Shown here piece by piece: positions 52,076 through 60,707 of a DNA stretch of 64,000 nucleotides. The position numbers were made by a program, and so were the translations under genes. The notes beneath the pieces were generated by a model. The model saw nothing but the letters and a program-made list of their open reading frames with translations. It had not been told where the DNA came from and did not search any database. The DNA is from Psychroflexus aurantiacus. GTDB taxonomy: Bacteria; Bacteroidota; Bacteroidia; Flavobacteriales; Flavobacteriaceae. Position 1 is the stretch's first letter; every line of letters starts with the position of its first letter. Location of the stretch: positions 287,885-351,884 of the forward strand of contig NZ_JAAIKD010000001.1 of NCBI RefSeq assembly GCF_010820555.1, given 5' to 3'.

Positions 52076-52948
52076 TTACCAGTCTTTTCCTGTTTGAGAT
52101 TTTTGTCCCTTTGCTTTTTGAGCATTGAGCTTTTCCTGAATGTCTTTTTCCTGATTCTCAATAGCTTCCAGCAAGCGCTGAATCTGCTGAGGAGAAATCT
52201 GTCCTTTTGTATTTTGAGGCTGCTGTGGCTGCTTTTTATCTTTATCGCCTTCCCCTTCTTTTTCTTTTTCCTGCTTATCCTTATTGCCCTTATCGTCTTT
52301 TTGATCCTGTTCATTTTCGTCCTGATCTCCTTTTTCTTTATCCTGCTCCTTGTCCTGATCGCCTTCTTTCTTGTCTTCGTCTTCGCCTTTATCTTTTTTG
52401 TCCTTATCCTTGTTTTCGTCTTCTTTTTTATCCTGATTTTTATCCTTGTTGTCGTCTCCGTCCTTGCTGTCGTCGTTTTTTTCGTCTTTCAGCTTGGACT
52501 TCGCATAAGCGAGATTATAGCGGGTTTCTTCGTCGGTAGGATCGTTTCTTAAGGCGTTTTTATAAGCCTCTACAGCCATTTGATATTGTTTTTCCTCCAT
52601 CAAAACATTGCCTAAATTGTGGTAGCTTTTATGCTTTAAGGATTTATCCTCTGTACTTTCTATAGATTCGACGAGACGAAGTCTGGCCGACTCCAGTTCG
52701 TTATTTTTGATGTAGAGGTTACCAAAGTTATAGCTAATGTCTGAGTTGTCTTGATCTATGGCTTTGGCTTTCCTGATTTTGGCTTCAGACAGAGGAAAAC
52801 TAAGGTCTTCAGATTGCGATTCTGCCAGAAGGGCTTTTGCCTTTTTGGGAGCATTGGTAAAATTTTGAGCCTGAGTCATAAAGGCCGTATTTACACTTAG
52901 CATCAGCGTTAAAAAAAATAGCTTAAGTCTCATCGTTCTTGCGTTCAT
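52076..52948 (-). CDS. batC: Bat cluster TPR protein BatC with long charged tract
   Basis: 290 residues: signal peptide (about 1-27), TPR repeats (about 60-160, e.g. SLKHKSYHNLGNVLMEEKQYQMAVEAYKNAL), then from about 168 to 255 a nearly pure Asp/Lys/Glu/Gln tract with repeats of DKxKKDK-type units. BatC proteins of flavobacteria often have such a linker; its length varies. A second possible start at 52933 (MRLKLFFL) would shorten it by 5 residues. It overlaps the end of batB by 26 bp (11 bp if the shorter start is used). Confidence 0.85.
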   Translation of the reverse strand: MNARTMRLKLFFLTLMLSVNTAFMTQAQNFTNAPKKAKALLAESQSEDLSFPLSEAKIRKAKAIDQDNSDISYNFGNLYIKNNELESARLRLVESIESTEDKSLKHKSYHNLGNVLMEEKQYQMAVEAYKNALRNDPTDEETRYNLAYAKSKLKDEKNDDSKDGDDNKDKNQDKKEDENKDKDKKDKGEDEDKKEGDQDKEQDKEKGDQDENEQDQKDDKGNKDKQEKEKEGEGDKDKKQPQQPQNTKGQISPQQIQRLLEAIENQEKDIQEKLNAQKAKGQKSQTGKDW

Positions 52949-53969
52949 TAAATAAATTTAATTGTCTTACCCAGGATGTTTTCCGCTCGAGTAAGAGGAT
53001 ATCAAACAGTACCAAAAATATACCAAACCCCAAAAACCACTGATATTTACTCTTAAAATCTGCAAATTGTTTCGCTTCAAACTCCGTTTTTTCAATTTTT
53101 TGCAATTCTTTTAAGATTTCGTCAACAGCCTCAGACGTACTTGAGCCATCCACATAGGTTCCATTTCCAGTTTCTGCAATCTTCCTCAGGGTTTCAGCAT
53201 CTTTTTTGGTAATGACAGTTTCTCCGGCATCGTTTTTAAGATACGATAGAATTCTTCCGTTCTGTTTTATGGGAATAGGTCCGCCGCGTTCGGTTCCCAC
53301 GCCAACGGTATATATTCTTATGCCTTCTTCTGCAGCCTGTTCTGCCATGCTTATAGCATTATCGCTGTGGTCTTCTCCTTCAGAAAGAATAATCAAAACC
53401 TTATTGGTCTGGTCGTCGTCGTTGTAATACGACGTGGCCAGATCAATGGCCTGAGAAATCGCCGTCCCCTGGCTTGAGACCATTTCAGTATTCATGCTTT
53501 GCAAGAAGGTCTTGGTCGTGGAGTAATCGGTTGTAATCGGCACCTGCGGAAAGGCACTTCCGGCGTAACCCACCAGACCCACCCGGTCTGCAGCAAGATT
53601 GTTGATGATTTCTGTAATGATACGCTTGGACTTTTCCAGTCTGTTGGGGGCAATATCTTCTGCAAGCATGCTTTTGGAAACATCCAGAGCGAAAACAATG
53701 TCCACGCCTTCCCGTTTAACCGTTTCCAGTTTGGTTCCCAGTTTGGGATTGACCAGTGCTATCACAAAAAAGGCAAAAGCTAAACTTAAAACAAAGAACT
53801 TTAAATTGGATTTAAACCTGGATTGGTCTGGAGCCAGTTTTTTGAACAGCCTGTTCTCAGCAAATTTCCTTTGCGTCTTCTTTTTCCAGTACGCGTAAGT
53901 TAGAAACAAAAGCAGTAACACCGGCAACACCAGAAAACCCCAAAAATATATCTGTTCTTCTAAAATCAT
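52923..53969 (-). CDS. batB: Bat cluster VWA-domain membrane protein BatB
   Basis: 348 residues: N-terminal membrane helices (about 8-27 and 57-73), a von Willebrand factor A domain with the MIDAS motif DVSKS at residues 96-100 and DxxGE-type motifs following (LSEGEDHSDN), and a C-terminal helix (about 315-332). VWA domains bind metal and mediate protein contacts. It pairs with BatA, which ends 0 bp before it starts, as a membrane complex in the Bat system. Confidence 0.92.
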   Translation of the reverse strand: MILEEQIYFWGFLVLPVLLLLFLTYAYWKKKTQRKFAENRLFKKLAPDQSRFKSNLKFFVLSLAFAFFVIALVNPKLGTKLETVKREGVDIVFALDVSKSMLAEDIAPNRLEKSKRIITEIINNLAADRVGLVGYAGSAFPQVPITTDYSTTKTFLQSMNTEMVSSQGTAISQAIDLATSYYNDDDQTNKVLIILSEGEDHSDNAISMAEQAAEEGIRIYTVGVGTERGGPIPIKQNGRILSYLKNDAGETVITKKDAETLRKIAETGNGTYVDGSSTSEAVDEILKELQKIEKTEFEAKQFADFKSKYQWFLGFGIFLVLFDILLLERKTSWVRQLNLFNERKNDET

Positions 53970-54971
53970 TTATACAAAGCTTCTAAAAAGTGTGTGTTTC
54001 AGTAAAAATTCCAAAAACAATAAGGCCCCTGCCAGGATGAGAAAAATTCTATATTTCTCATCATAATTATAAAATTTGAATTCCTCGATTTCCGTTTTTT
54101 CCAGGGCATCAATTTCCTCATAAATGGATTGAAATTTTTCATTGTTAGTCGCCCTAAAATACTCTCCTCCTGTCTTTTCTGCTATGGTTTTCAATAAGGC
54201 TTCGTCAATTTTAACTTCTATACTTCTGTATTCAAATTGCCCGTTGGGCTTAATTCCCACTGGAGATAAAGCCGTACCGTTACTCCCTACACCAATAGTA
54301 TAGGCCTTAATACCATATTCTGTGGCCAGCTGAGTCGCGGTAATGGGATCTATAAAACCGGCATTATTCTCACCATCGGTCAGTAAGATGATGACTTTGC
54401 TTTCGGCCTTGCTGTCTTTCAGTTTGTTTACTGAAGTAGCCAGACCCATGCCTATGGCTGTCCCTCCTTCTATGGTTTGCGAATATTCCAAATCGTTAAT
54501 CGCATTCAAGACAATAGATTTATCGCTGGTCAGCGGTGTTTTGGTATAACTTTCTCCAGCATAAACCACCAGGCCTATTCTGTCATTGGGTCTTCCGTTT
54601 ACAAAATTACTCGCCACATTTTTAAGCGCTTCCAGGCGGTTAGGCTCCAGGTCCCTGGCCAGCATACTGGCAGAAACATCTACAGCCATGATGATATCGA
54701 TACCTTCTGTCTTTTTCACTTTGGTCGTAACATCTACTGTTCTGGGCCTGGCCATGGCAATAATGAGAAGGATAAGGGACAGCATTTTCAAGACAAACAG
54801 CAGGGGACGCAGTCGGGCCAGTGTGCTTTTAGTAAATCCCTGTGTACTGGATATTTTTAAGGTGGCATTTTGTTTATGCCGTTTCTTCCAATACCAAAAT
54901 ACTGCCAGTGGTAAGGCCAGTAACAGCCAGAACCAGGCCGGATTTTCAAAGGTGAAGTTTTCAAAAATCAT
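53970..54971 (-). CDS. batA: Bat cluster VWA-domain membrane protein BatA
   Basis: 333 residues: membrane helices near residues 13-28 and 57-73, a VWA domain with MIDAS motif DVSAS at residues 98-102 and LTDGENNAG, and a C-terminal membrane helix (about 310-328). Closely related to BatB (about one-third shared pattern), directly upstream of it. Its start overlaps the preceding gene by 4 bp, so translation is coupled. Confidence 0.92.
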   Translation of the reverse strand: MIFENFTFENPAWFWLLLALPLAVFWYWKKRHKQNATLKISSTQGFTKSTLARLRPLLFVLKMLSLILLIIAMARPRTVDVTTKVKKTEGIDIIMAVDVSASMLARDLEPNRLEALKNVASNFVNGRPNDRIGLVVYAGESYTKTPLTSDKSIVLNAINDLEYSQTIEGGTAIGMGLATSVNKLKDSKAESKVIILLTDGENNAGFIDPITATQLATEYGIKAYTIGVGSNGTALSPVGIKPNGQFEYRSIEVKIDEALLKTIAEKTGGEYFRATNNEKFQSIYEEIDALEKTEIEEFKFYNYDEKYRIFLILAGALLFLEFLLKHTLFRSFV

Positions 54972-56608
54972 TCTTGCATCGTTTTAAATTCCACGGCATT
55001 TACTATTCTATTTGCAATTTTCTCTCCATATTCATCATCTTGATCATGGAAAATAATGATCTGTTGCAGCCCCCCTTTTCCAAAATTCAGAATCTGGTAT
55101 TCTTTCTTAATGTCCTCCTTTGTAATCGGATTTTCTATAGAGAAACTTCCAAACACCTTTTTGCCGGGAACCCCCCCGAGGGTTTCGAAATCTTCAGATT
55201 TGGTGATGATGTTATAAGCGCCGCGTTCTTCCAAATTCTTATAAATCCTGTCTACAACTGCATTCAAATCTATCTCCTGAGTCTCCTTAAACCGAACCTG
55301 ATTTAAGGTAACGTATAAATTCTGATAGAGGCTTCCAAAACTATAGGTCTCTTTATCGGTTACATTTTCCGACATGCTTTCAGGAAGTTCAATCTCTCCT
55401 CTTACCAGAACTTCCGGTGTTGTTAAACTTATCGGCGGCACACCGTAATCACTTGTAATCCAGTCCCCTTCCAGCAATTCTTTGGAGGCATTACCCACAA
55501 GGCTATCTCTTAGGTACTCATAGCCTTTGGTGGCTACAACTGCCGTAGCCGTTACAACAATCAGTATCACACCAAGCAGGATTCCAACCACCCATTTTTG
55601 TTTTTTCCTCTTTTTGGCTAAAGCCTTCTGGAAAGCTTCGTCTTTCTGTTTCTCGATTTCGGTGATTTGCGGAATAGCGCTTTGAACGTTTTTCAGGAAC
55701 TTTTCAATTTGTTTCCTGTCCGACTTTAAGGTAAGTAAATCTGGTCTTCTGTTGGCAAACTTGGCGAGATCTGCCCGTTTTAGGATCTTTTCATAGTCAG
55801 AAATCATCTCTTCTTTCAGCGAAAGTTCCTTTTTCTCTTTTCTGAACTTCAATTCAGAAACAAGTTCGCTGGTTGTGTATTCTAAAGCTCTTATCTCGAG
55901 TTTTTCCTCAAGATATCGTCTGGTGATATAGGTCAGTTCTGTGATGTAAGCTTTAAAGTCCCTGTTTTCCAAAGCTGAAGATTTATCCAGGGTTTTTAAA
56001 GACAACATGGCCTGTTCAAAAGGAGGAATTCTCCGTTTGGCTTCGTCTCGTTTTTTCTTCAGTTTGAACATGAAATAGGCTAATCCTGCTAAAAGGGCAA
56101 TGATTGCCAGAGTCCACCAAAACCAGGACGGAACTGTAAAAGGTTTATCGGCTTCCAAAGAAGGTTTGATGGGGTATAACTTTTGGTTTAGCGTATCCAG
56201 GACTACATCTTTTACGCTTACCTTGAGAGTATCGGTATAAAAGGCCTTATCGTTTATTTTGACCAGTTGTGGCGGAACCGCATAAGAGCCAGAGTCGAAG
56301 GCAGTGAGTTTATAAAGTTTGGTAAGCTGAAAGGTTTTGGCTTGTGGATTTAAGGTGTCAATTTTATAGGCTTCCACCATCTCCAGAGGAACAAAGGTCT
56401 GGTCTTTTGGGAATACGACCACATCTTCGCTACTCACCTCATCCACCCTGATTTCATATGCAATCTGTTCACCAATCTGTATACTATCTCGATCGGCACT
56501 AAAACTTACTTCCTGAGCATGGCCGACACCACAGACCAAAAACACCATCAAAAACAGAGCTAGTTTTGAAATTAAGTTATGGCTAAATGTCAATTGTTTT
56601 CTCTTCAT
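54968..56608 (-). CDS. DUF4381/BatD-like membrane protein with extra C-terminal domain
   Basis: 546 residues in the Bat operon. Signal peptide (about 10-32), BatD-like beta domain (VSFSADRDSIQIGEQIAYEIRVDEV), membrane helix (about 165-185, WFWWTLAIIALLAGLAYFMFKL), a charged helical region, then a second helix (about 340-362, KWVVGILLGVILIVVTATAVVA) and an extracytoplasmic C-terminal domain of about 180 residues that I do not recognise. Short DUF4381 proteins lack this last part. It is 6 bp from the DUF58 gene and overlaps batA by 4 bp. Confidence 0.8.
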   Translation of the reverse strand: MKRKQLTFSHNLISKLALFLMVFLVCGVGHAQEVSFSADRDSIQIGEQIAYEIRVDEVSSEDVVVFPKDQTFVPLEMVEAYKIDTLNPQAKTFQLTKLYKLTAFDSGSYAVPPQLVKINDKAFYTDTLKVSVKDVVLDTLNQKLYPIKPSLEADKPFTVPSWFWWTLAIIALLAGLAYFMFKLKKKRDEAKRRIPPFEQAMLSLKTLDKSSALENRDFKAYITELTYITRRYLEEKLEIRALEYTTSELVSELKFRKEKKELSLKEEMISDYEKILKRADLAKFANRRPDLLTLKSDRKQIEKFLKNVQSAIPQITEIEKQKDEAFQKALAKKRKKQKWVVGILLGVILIVVTATAVVATKGYEYLRDSLVGNASKELLEGDWITSDYGVPPISLTTPEVLVRGEIELPESMSENVTDKETYSFGSLYQNLYVTLNQVRFKETQEIDLNAVVDRIYKNLEERGAYNIITKSEDFETLGGVPGKKVFGSFSIENPITKEDIKKEYQILNFGKGGLQQIIIFHDQDDEYGEKIANRIVNAVEFKTMQE

Positions 56609-56614
56609 AAATAT

Positions 56615-57478
56615 TTATCTGGATTTGAAATAGCCCAGTAGTTTAACAACGTAATTCTCATCGACACGGGTACTCAGAAATCCTGATCCACTCAGCTTAA
56701 AAGCCCTTTGAAAATAATCGACTCTGTCTCTGTAATGTTTGGTATAGACTTTTCTCGTGGATCCGCTGGAGGTGTTCACCCACATGGCCTTTCCCGTTTC
56801 CGCATCTTTCATTTGCACCATGCCCAGATTGGGCAGTTCTTCCTCGCGTTCATCGTAAATCCGGATTCCTGTCACGTCGTGCTTTTTTCCAAGAATCTTC
56901 AGCGTATGCTCATAATCGTCTGCCAGGAAATCTGACATCACAAATACAATGGCCTTTTTCTTCATCATATCAATGAGATTTCTAAAGGCTTTGTCCAGGT
57001 TTGTGGTTCTGTGTGAAGGCTCAAACTCTATCAATTCTCTTATGATTCTCAGCACATGCGTTCTGCCTTTTTTAGGCGGAATGTAAAGTTCTATCTGATC
57101 TGAAAACAGCATCAGTCCGATCTTGTCATTGTTCTGAGTAGCCGAAAAGGCAAGTGTAGCCGCTATTTCTGTGATGATATCTTTTTTGAAGGTTTCACGA
57201 GTTCCAAAGGCTGTAGATTCTGAAATATCCACAAGCAGCATCATCGTAAGTTCCCGCTCTTCTTCAAAGACTTTAACGAAGGGTTCATTATACCTGGCTG
57301 TCACATTCCAGTCTATAGACCTCACATCGTCACCAAACTGATACGCCCGTACTTCGCTAAAGGTCATCCCCCGGCCTTTGAACGTAGAATGGTATTCTCC
57401 ACCAAACACGTGATCGCTCAATCGCCGCGTTTTGATTTCGATTTTTCTTACTTTTTTTAAAAGTGATTTGGTATCCAT
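56615..57478 (-). CDS. DUF58 domain-containing protein of the Bat operon
   Basis: 287 residues when started at MDTKSLLKKVRKIEIKT (ATG 57476-57478); an upstream ATG (57526) would add 16 residues without homology pattern. Signature segments: FKGRGMTFSEVRAYQFGDDVRSIDWNVTARYNEPFVKVFEEERELTMMLLVDISES, a VWA-like fold. No membrane helix. It links the cytosolic MoxR ATPase to the membrane Bat proteins by position. Confidence 0.9.
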   Translation of the reverse strand: MDTKSLLKKVRKIEIKTRRLSDHVFGGEYHSTFKGRGMTFSEVRAYQFGDDVRSIDWNVTARYNEPFVKVFEEERELTMMLLVDISESTAFGTRETFKKDIITEIAATLAFSATQNNDKIGLMLFSDQIELYIPPKKGRTHVLRIIRELIEFEPSHRTTNLDKAFRNLIDMMKKKAIVFVMSDFLADDYEHTLKILGKKHDVTGIRIYDEREEELPNLGMVQMKDAETGKAMWVNTSSGSTRKVYTKHYRDRVDYFQRAFKLSGSGFLSTRVDENYVVKLLGYFKSR

Positions 57479-57574
57479 AGCGTGTAAAAACGTGTCATTC
57501 GATTTAGAAGTAAATCGCAAAAGCAATCTTTAGAAAAACTTATAAGCCTGTTCTGAACAGATTCAGAAGAAATG

Positions 57575-58585
57575 TTAAGGAACCTCTATTTCGTTTATGA
57601 TTTTGCTGATCAGGTCTTCAGATTTGATATTTTCTGCTTCAGCTTCATAGGTAATACCGACCCTGTGTCTCAGTACATCATAAACTACAGCGCGAACATC
57701 TTCCGGAATCACGTAACCTCTGCGCTTGATAAACGCATAACATTTGGCAGCGATAGCCAGATTGATACTTCCCCTTGGAGAAGCGCCAAAACTGATAAGA
57801 GGCTTGAGTTCTGCAAGTTTATATTTTTCAGGATAACGGGTTGCAAATATAATATCCAGGATGTACTTCTCGATTTTCTCGTCCATATACACCTCTCTTA
57901 CGGCTTCCTGTGCCCGTAGGATTTGTTCTGTCGTCACTACCGGATTTACTGTTCCAAAACTACTGTTCAGGTTGGCTCTCATCACCAGCTGTTCATCCAG
58001 CAGATTGGGGTAATCGATGACCGTTTTCAGCATGAATCTGTCGACCTGCGCTTCCGGTAAGGGATAAGTTCCTTCCTGTTCTACGGGGTTTTGGGTGGCC
58101 ATCACCAAAAATGGTCTGTCGAGAATAAAGGTTTCATCCCCGATGGTCACCTGCTTTTCCTGCATGGCCTCCAGCAAGGCTGACTGCACTTTGGCCGGGG
58201 CACGGTTGATCTCGTCGGTCAGCACAAAATTTGCGAAAATCGGTCCTTTTTTTATGCTGAAGTTGTTCTCCTTCATGTTATAAATCATGGTTCCCACGAC
58301 ATCGGCAGGTAGTAAATCTGGTGTAAACTGAATTCTGCTGAAGCTGCCCTGTACAGCTTTGGCTAAGGTGTTTATAGCCAGTGTCTTTGCCAAACCCGGA
58401 ACACCTTCCAGCAGAATATGACCCTGACCTAAAAGTCCTATCAATAATCGTTCAACCATGTGCTTTTGCCCAACGATGACTTTATTCATTTCGTTGGTGA
58501 GTACATCTACAAAGGCACTTTCTCGTTCTATCTTTTCGTTGATGGAGGCAATGTCTACATTAGCTTGATCCTGTTCCATGTTCAT
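57575..58585 (-). CDS. MoxR-family AAA+ ATPase
   Basis: 336 residues. Walker A is GVPGLAKT at 61-68; FANFVLTDEINRAPAKVQSALLEAMQEKQVTIG gives Walker B and the sensor region; ATQNPVEQEGTYPLPEAQVDRF follows. MoxR ATPases act as metal-insertion or folding chaperones together with VWA proteins. It is the first gene of the eight-gene Bat operon. The upstream 145 bp has only an imperfect -7 box (TCATTTTG). Confidence 0.95.
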   Translation of the reverse strand: MNMEQDQANVDIASINEKIERESAFVDVLTNEMNKVIVGQKHMVERLLIGLLGQGHILLEGVPGLAKTLAINTLAKAVQGSFSRIQFTPDLLPADVVGTMIYNMKENNFSIKKGPIFANFVLTDEINRAPAKVQSALLEAMQEKQVTIGDETFILDRPFLVMATQNPVEQEGTYPLPEAQVDRFMLKTVIDYPNLLDEQLVMRANLNSSFGTVNPVVTTEQILRAQEAVREVYMDEKIEKYILDIIFATRYPEKYKLAELKPLISFGASPRGSINLAIAAKCYAFIKRRGYVIPEDVRAVVYDVLRHRVGITYEAEAENIKSEDLISKIINEIEVP

Positions 58586-58731
58586 TTTCTTATAGTGTTA
58601 TAATCTATTCTTATAAATCGATGCAAAATGAAAATTTAATCCATTTCTTGTTGTTAATGCTTGGTTAAAAATCAGGTATTTACAATAAGCTTATGATTAG
58701 GTTCAGATAAAATTTGAATTAAGCTTGCCGG

Positions 58732-59943
58732 CTACAATTTATAAATCCATTGCTCGGGATTAAGCTTGGTGGTGTTTTTGAATAACTGAAAAATAAGCGT
58801 GGTTTTTCCCGAGGAAGAATTGATCCCTATCTCGCCAAGTTCTTCTCCTCTGGCTACTTTATCTCCAGATTTCACAAAGACTTTTTGCAGATTGTTGTAG
58901 ATGGATAAATAATCGCCATGACGAACCATAACCACGACATTGGCGCCGGGGATTTTGCTCACCTGACTCACTTCCCCTTCAAAAATAGCTCTGGCCTTCC
59001 CGTTTTTCTCGGTGTCTATTCTTACACCGTTACTCATGATTTTTATGGTTTTTACAATAGGGTGTGGTCGCTCGCCAAAACGCATGGACACTTCCCCAGA
59101 CCTGACCGGCCATGGCAATTTACCTTTGTTCTGTGCAAAATCCTTGGCCAGGGCTTTGGCTTCGGGAGTAAGATTGAAGGTCGCTTTCGCATCCGAACCA
59201 CTTTTTTTGTTTTCCCTGGCAATGGCTTCACGAATCAACCGGTTGATTTCCCGATCTATTCGACTCACTTCCTGCTGCTTTTGTTTGAGCTCCCGGGTAT
59301 ACTTTTGCTTTTCTTTATTGATACTGGCAAGCAACTGATTTAAGTTGTTTTTATCACTTACTAGTTTGGATTTGGTGTTCCGGTTTTCGGCAATGATTTT
59401 TTCCTGATCCCTGCGCTGTTCAAACAAGGTGGAATTGAGTTCCTGAAGCTCTTCGGTTTGCTTCATAACTTCCTGTCCCTGAGTTTTTCTATACTGGGCA
59501 AACTGCTTCATGTATTGAATCCTTTTGTAGGCCTGTAAAAAGGACTCCGAAGAAAACAAAAACATAATCCGGCTTTTATTGGATTTGCTCCGGTAAGACT
59601 TTTGAATCATCTGCTCATAATCGGTCTTCAACTGTTCCAATTCATTTCTTAGCCTGTCAATTTTATTGGCGTTGGCATTGATTTCTCTGGTGAGTAAGTT
59701 GGCTTCCTGGTTGTTGACCTGTATCAACTTTTCTGTAGCGTTTATTCTTCTCTGAAGGTCTTCATACTCATTCAGGGCGGAACGGCCTTTGGTTTCGGCC
59801 GTTCTTATTATACTGTTGATTTGTTCTATTTCCTGCTGAATGGCCTGACGCTTGGCTTCAAGCTCGGCTCTGGTTTGAGCCTGTGAAGTTAAGCCTGATA
59901 CAAGCACGGCAACTAAAAGGATGTACTGAAAGTATTTCATCAA
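58732..59943 (-). CDS. EnvC/NlpD-type murein hydrolase activator
   Basis: 403 residues: signal peptide (about 1-22), a long coiled coil (about 23-240) and a C-terminal LytM (M23-like) domain. The LytM domain seems catalytically dead: the first metal motif (HxxxD) reads NGVRID, with Asn replacing His, and the HxH position reads TLIFQ. The segment VRHGDYLSIYNNL keeps one His. This is the pattern of EnvC-type amidase activators rather than active endopeptidases. Likely role is septal peptidoglycan splitting. 4-bp overlap with the DUF4292 gene. Confidence 0.88.
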   Translation of the reverse strand: MMKYFQYILLVAVLVSGLTSQAQTRAELEAKRQAIQQEIEQINSIIRTAETKGRSALNEYEDLQRRINATEKLIQVNNQEANLLTREINANANKIDRLRNELEQLKTDYEQMIQKSYRSKSNKSRIMFLFSSESFLQAYKRIQYMKQFAQYRKTQGQEVMKQTEELQELNSTLFEQRRDQEKIIAENRNTKSKLVSDKNNLNQLLASINKEKQKYTRELKQKQQEVSRIDREINRLIREAIARENKKSGSDAKATFNLTPEAKALAKDFAQNKGKLPWPVRSGEVSMRFGERPHPIVKTIKIMSNGVRIDTEKNGKARAIFEGEVSQVSKIPGANVVVMVRHGDYLSIYNNLQKVFVKSGDKVARGEELGEIGINSSSGKTTLIFQLFKNTTKLNPEQWIYKL

Positions 59944-60707
59944 AATTCTATGCGTTCGTAATTACTCGGAATTGAAAAAGGAAAACTCAGCTCTTTATTA
60001 AACATAACGGAACGGTATTCCAAATCGATGAGGACTATTTCCTCATCTTTTTTGGCCGTCATAATCAACTTGCTTGGAAATTTTTTATCGCCGACAGACT
60101 GAAATCTGTAATATTCCACCTCCAGACTTTCATTTCTTACATTTCGTAAAGATTGGGATTTCAGATCAAATCGTCGACTATCCAAGATAGCGGAATAGCC
60201 TAAGATAGATTTTATATTCTGAAGAAAGACATAGGCATTATCATCAAAAATCATCTGATTTCTTTTGAGTTCATACATGGGTCTGCCAATGAGTAAATTT
60301 TGCAGGTTTTGGAAGTCGACTTCCACCCCAAGAAACTCTTCCGCCAGTGCGAAATTACCGTCAAAATACGTTCCATTTATCTTTTCGTAATACTGAAATC
60401 GACCTGGCGTAATATAAACTTTGGCGACCGGCAGCAAGCCCATCACCTTAGCGCTCATCCAGATGGCCTTGTCTTTTTCGATTCTATAGGTGATGCTGAT
60501 GGACTGCGAATCTTCTCCTGACAGATATCCTGCTTTTATCCGGCCGGTGACCGTTTCAAATTCGGCTAAGTTATCTTCGAAGGTATTCAAAACAACCCGG
60601 GCAGATTTCACTTTGGCTGCGCCTGCCACTTTAGAGGATTTGCAACCTGAAAAAGCAATCAGCACTGCCAAAACAAAACTTATCTTCAAAAACCGTCTGT
60701 ACATCAA
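59940..60707 (-). CDS. DUF4292 family lipoprotein
   Basis: 255 residues with a lipobox (FSGC, Cys at about 22) and a beta-rich body: FETVTGRIKAGYLSGEDSQSISITYRIEKDKAIWMSAKVMGLLPVAKVYITPGRFQYYEKINGTYF. The fold resembles outer-membrane lipoprotein carriers (LolA/LolB-like), but this is inference from pattern. It overlaps both neighbouring genes by 4 bp, so it belongs to the same transcript as the TPR protein and EnvC-like protein. Confidence 0.85.
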   Translation of the reverse strand: MMYRRFLKISFVLAVLIAFSGCKSSKVAGAAKVKSARVVLNTFEDNLAEFETVTGRIKAGYLSGEDSQSISITYRIEKDKAIWMSAKVMGLLPVAKVYITPGRFQYYEKINGTYFDGNFALAEEFLGVEVDFQNLQNLLIGRPMYELKRNQMIFDDNAYVFLQNIKSILGYSAILDSRRFDLKSQSLRNVRNESLEVEYYRFQSVGDKKFPSKLIMTAKKDEEIVLIDLEYRSVMFNKELSFPFSIPSNYERIEF

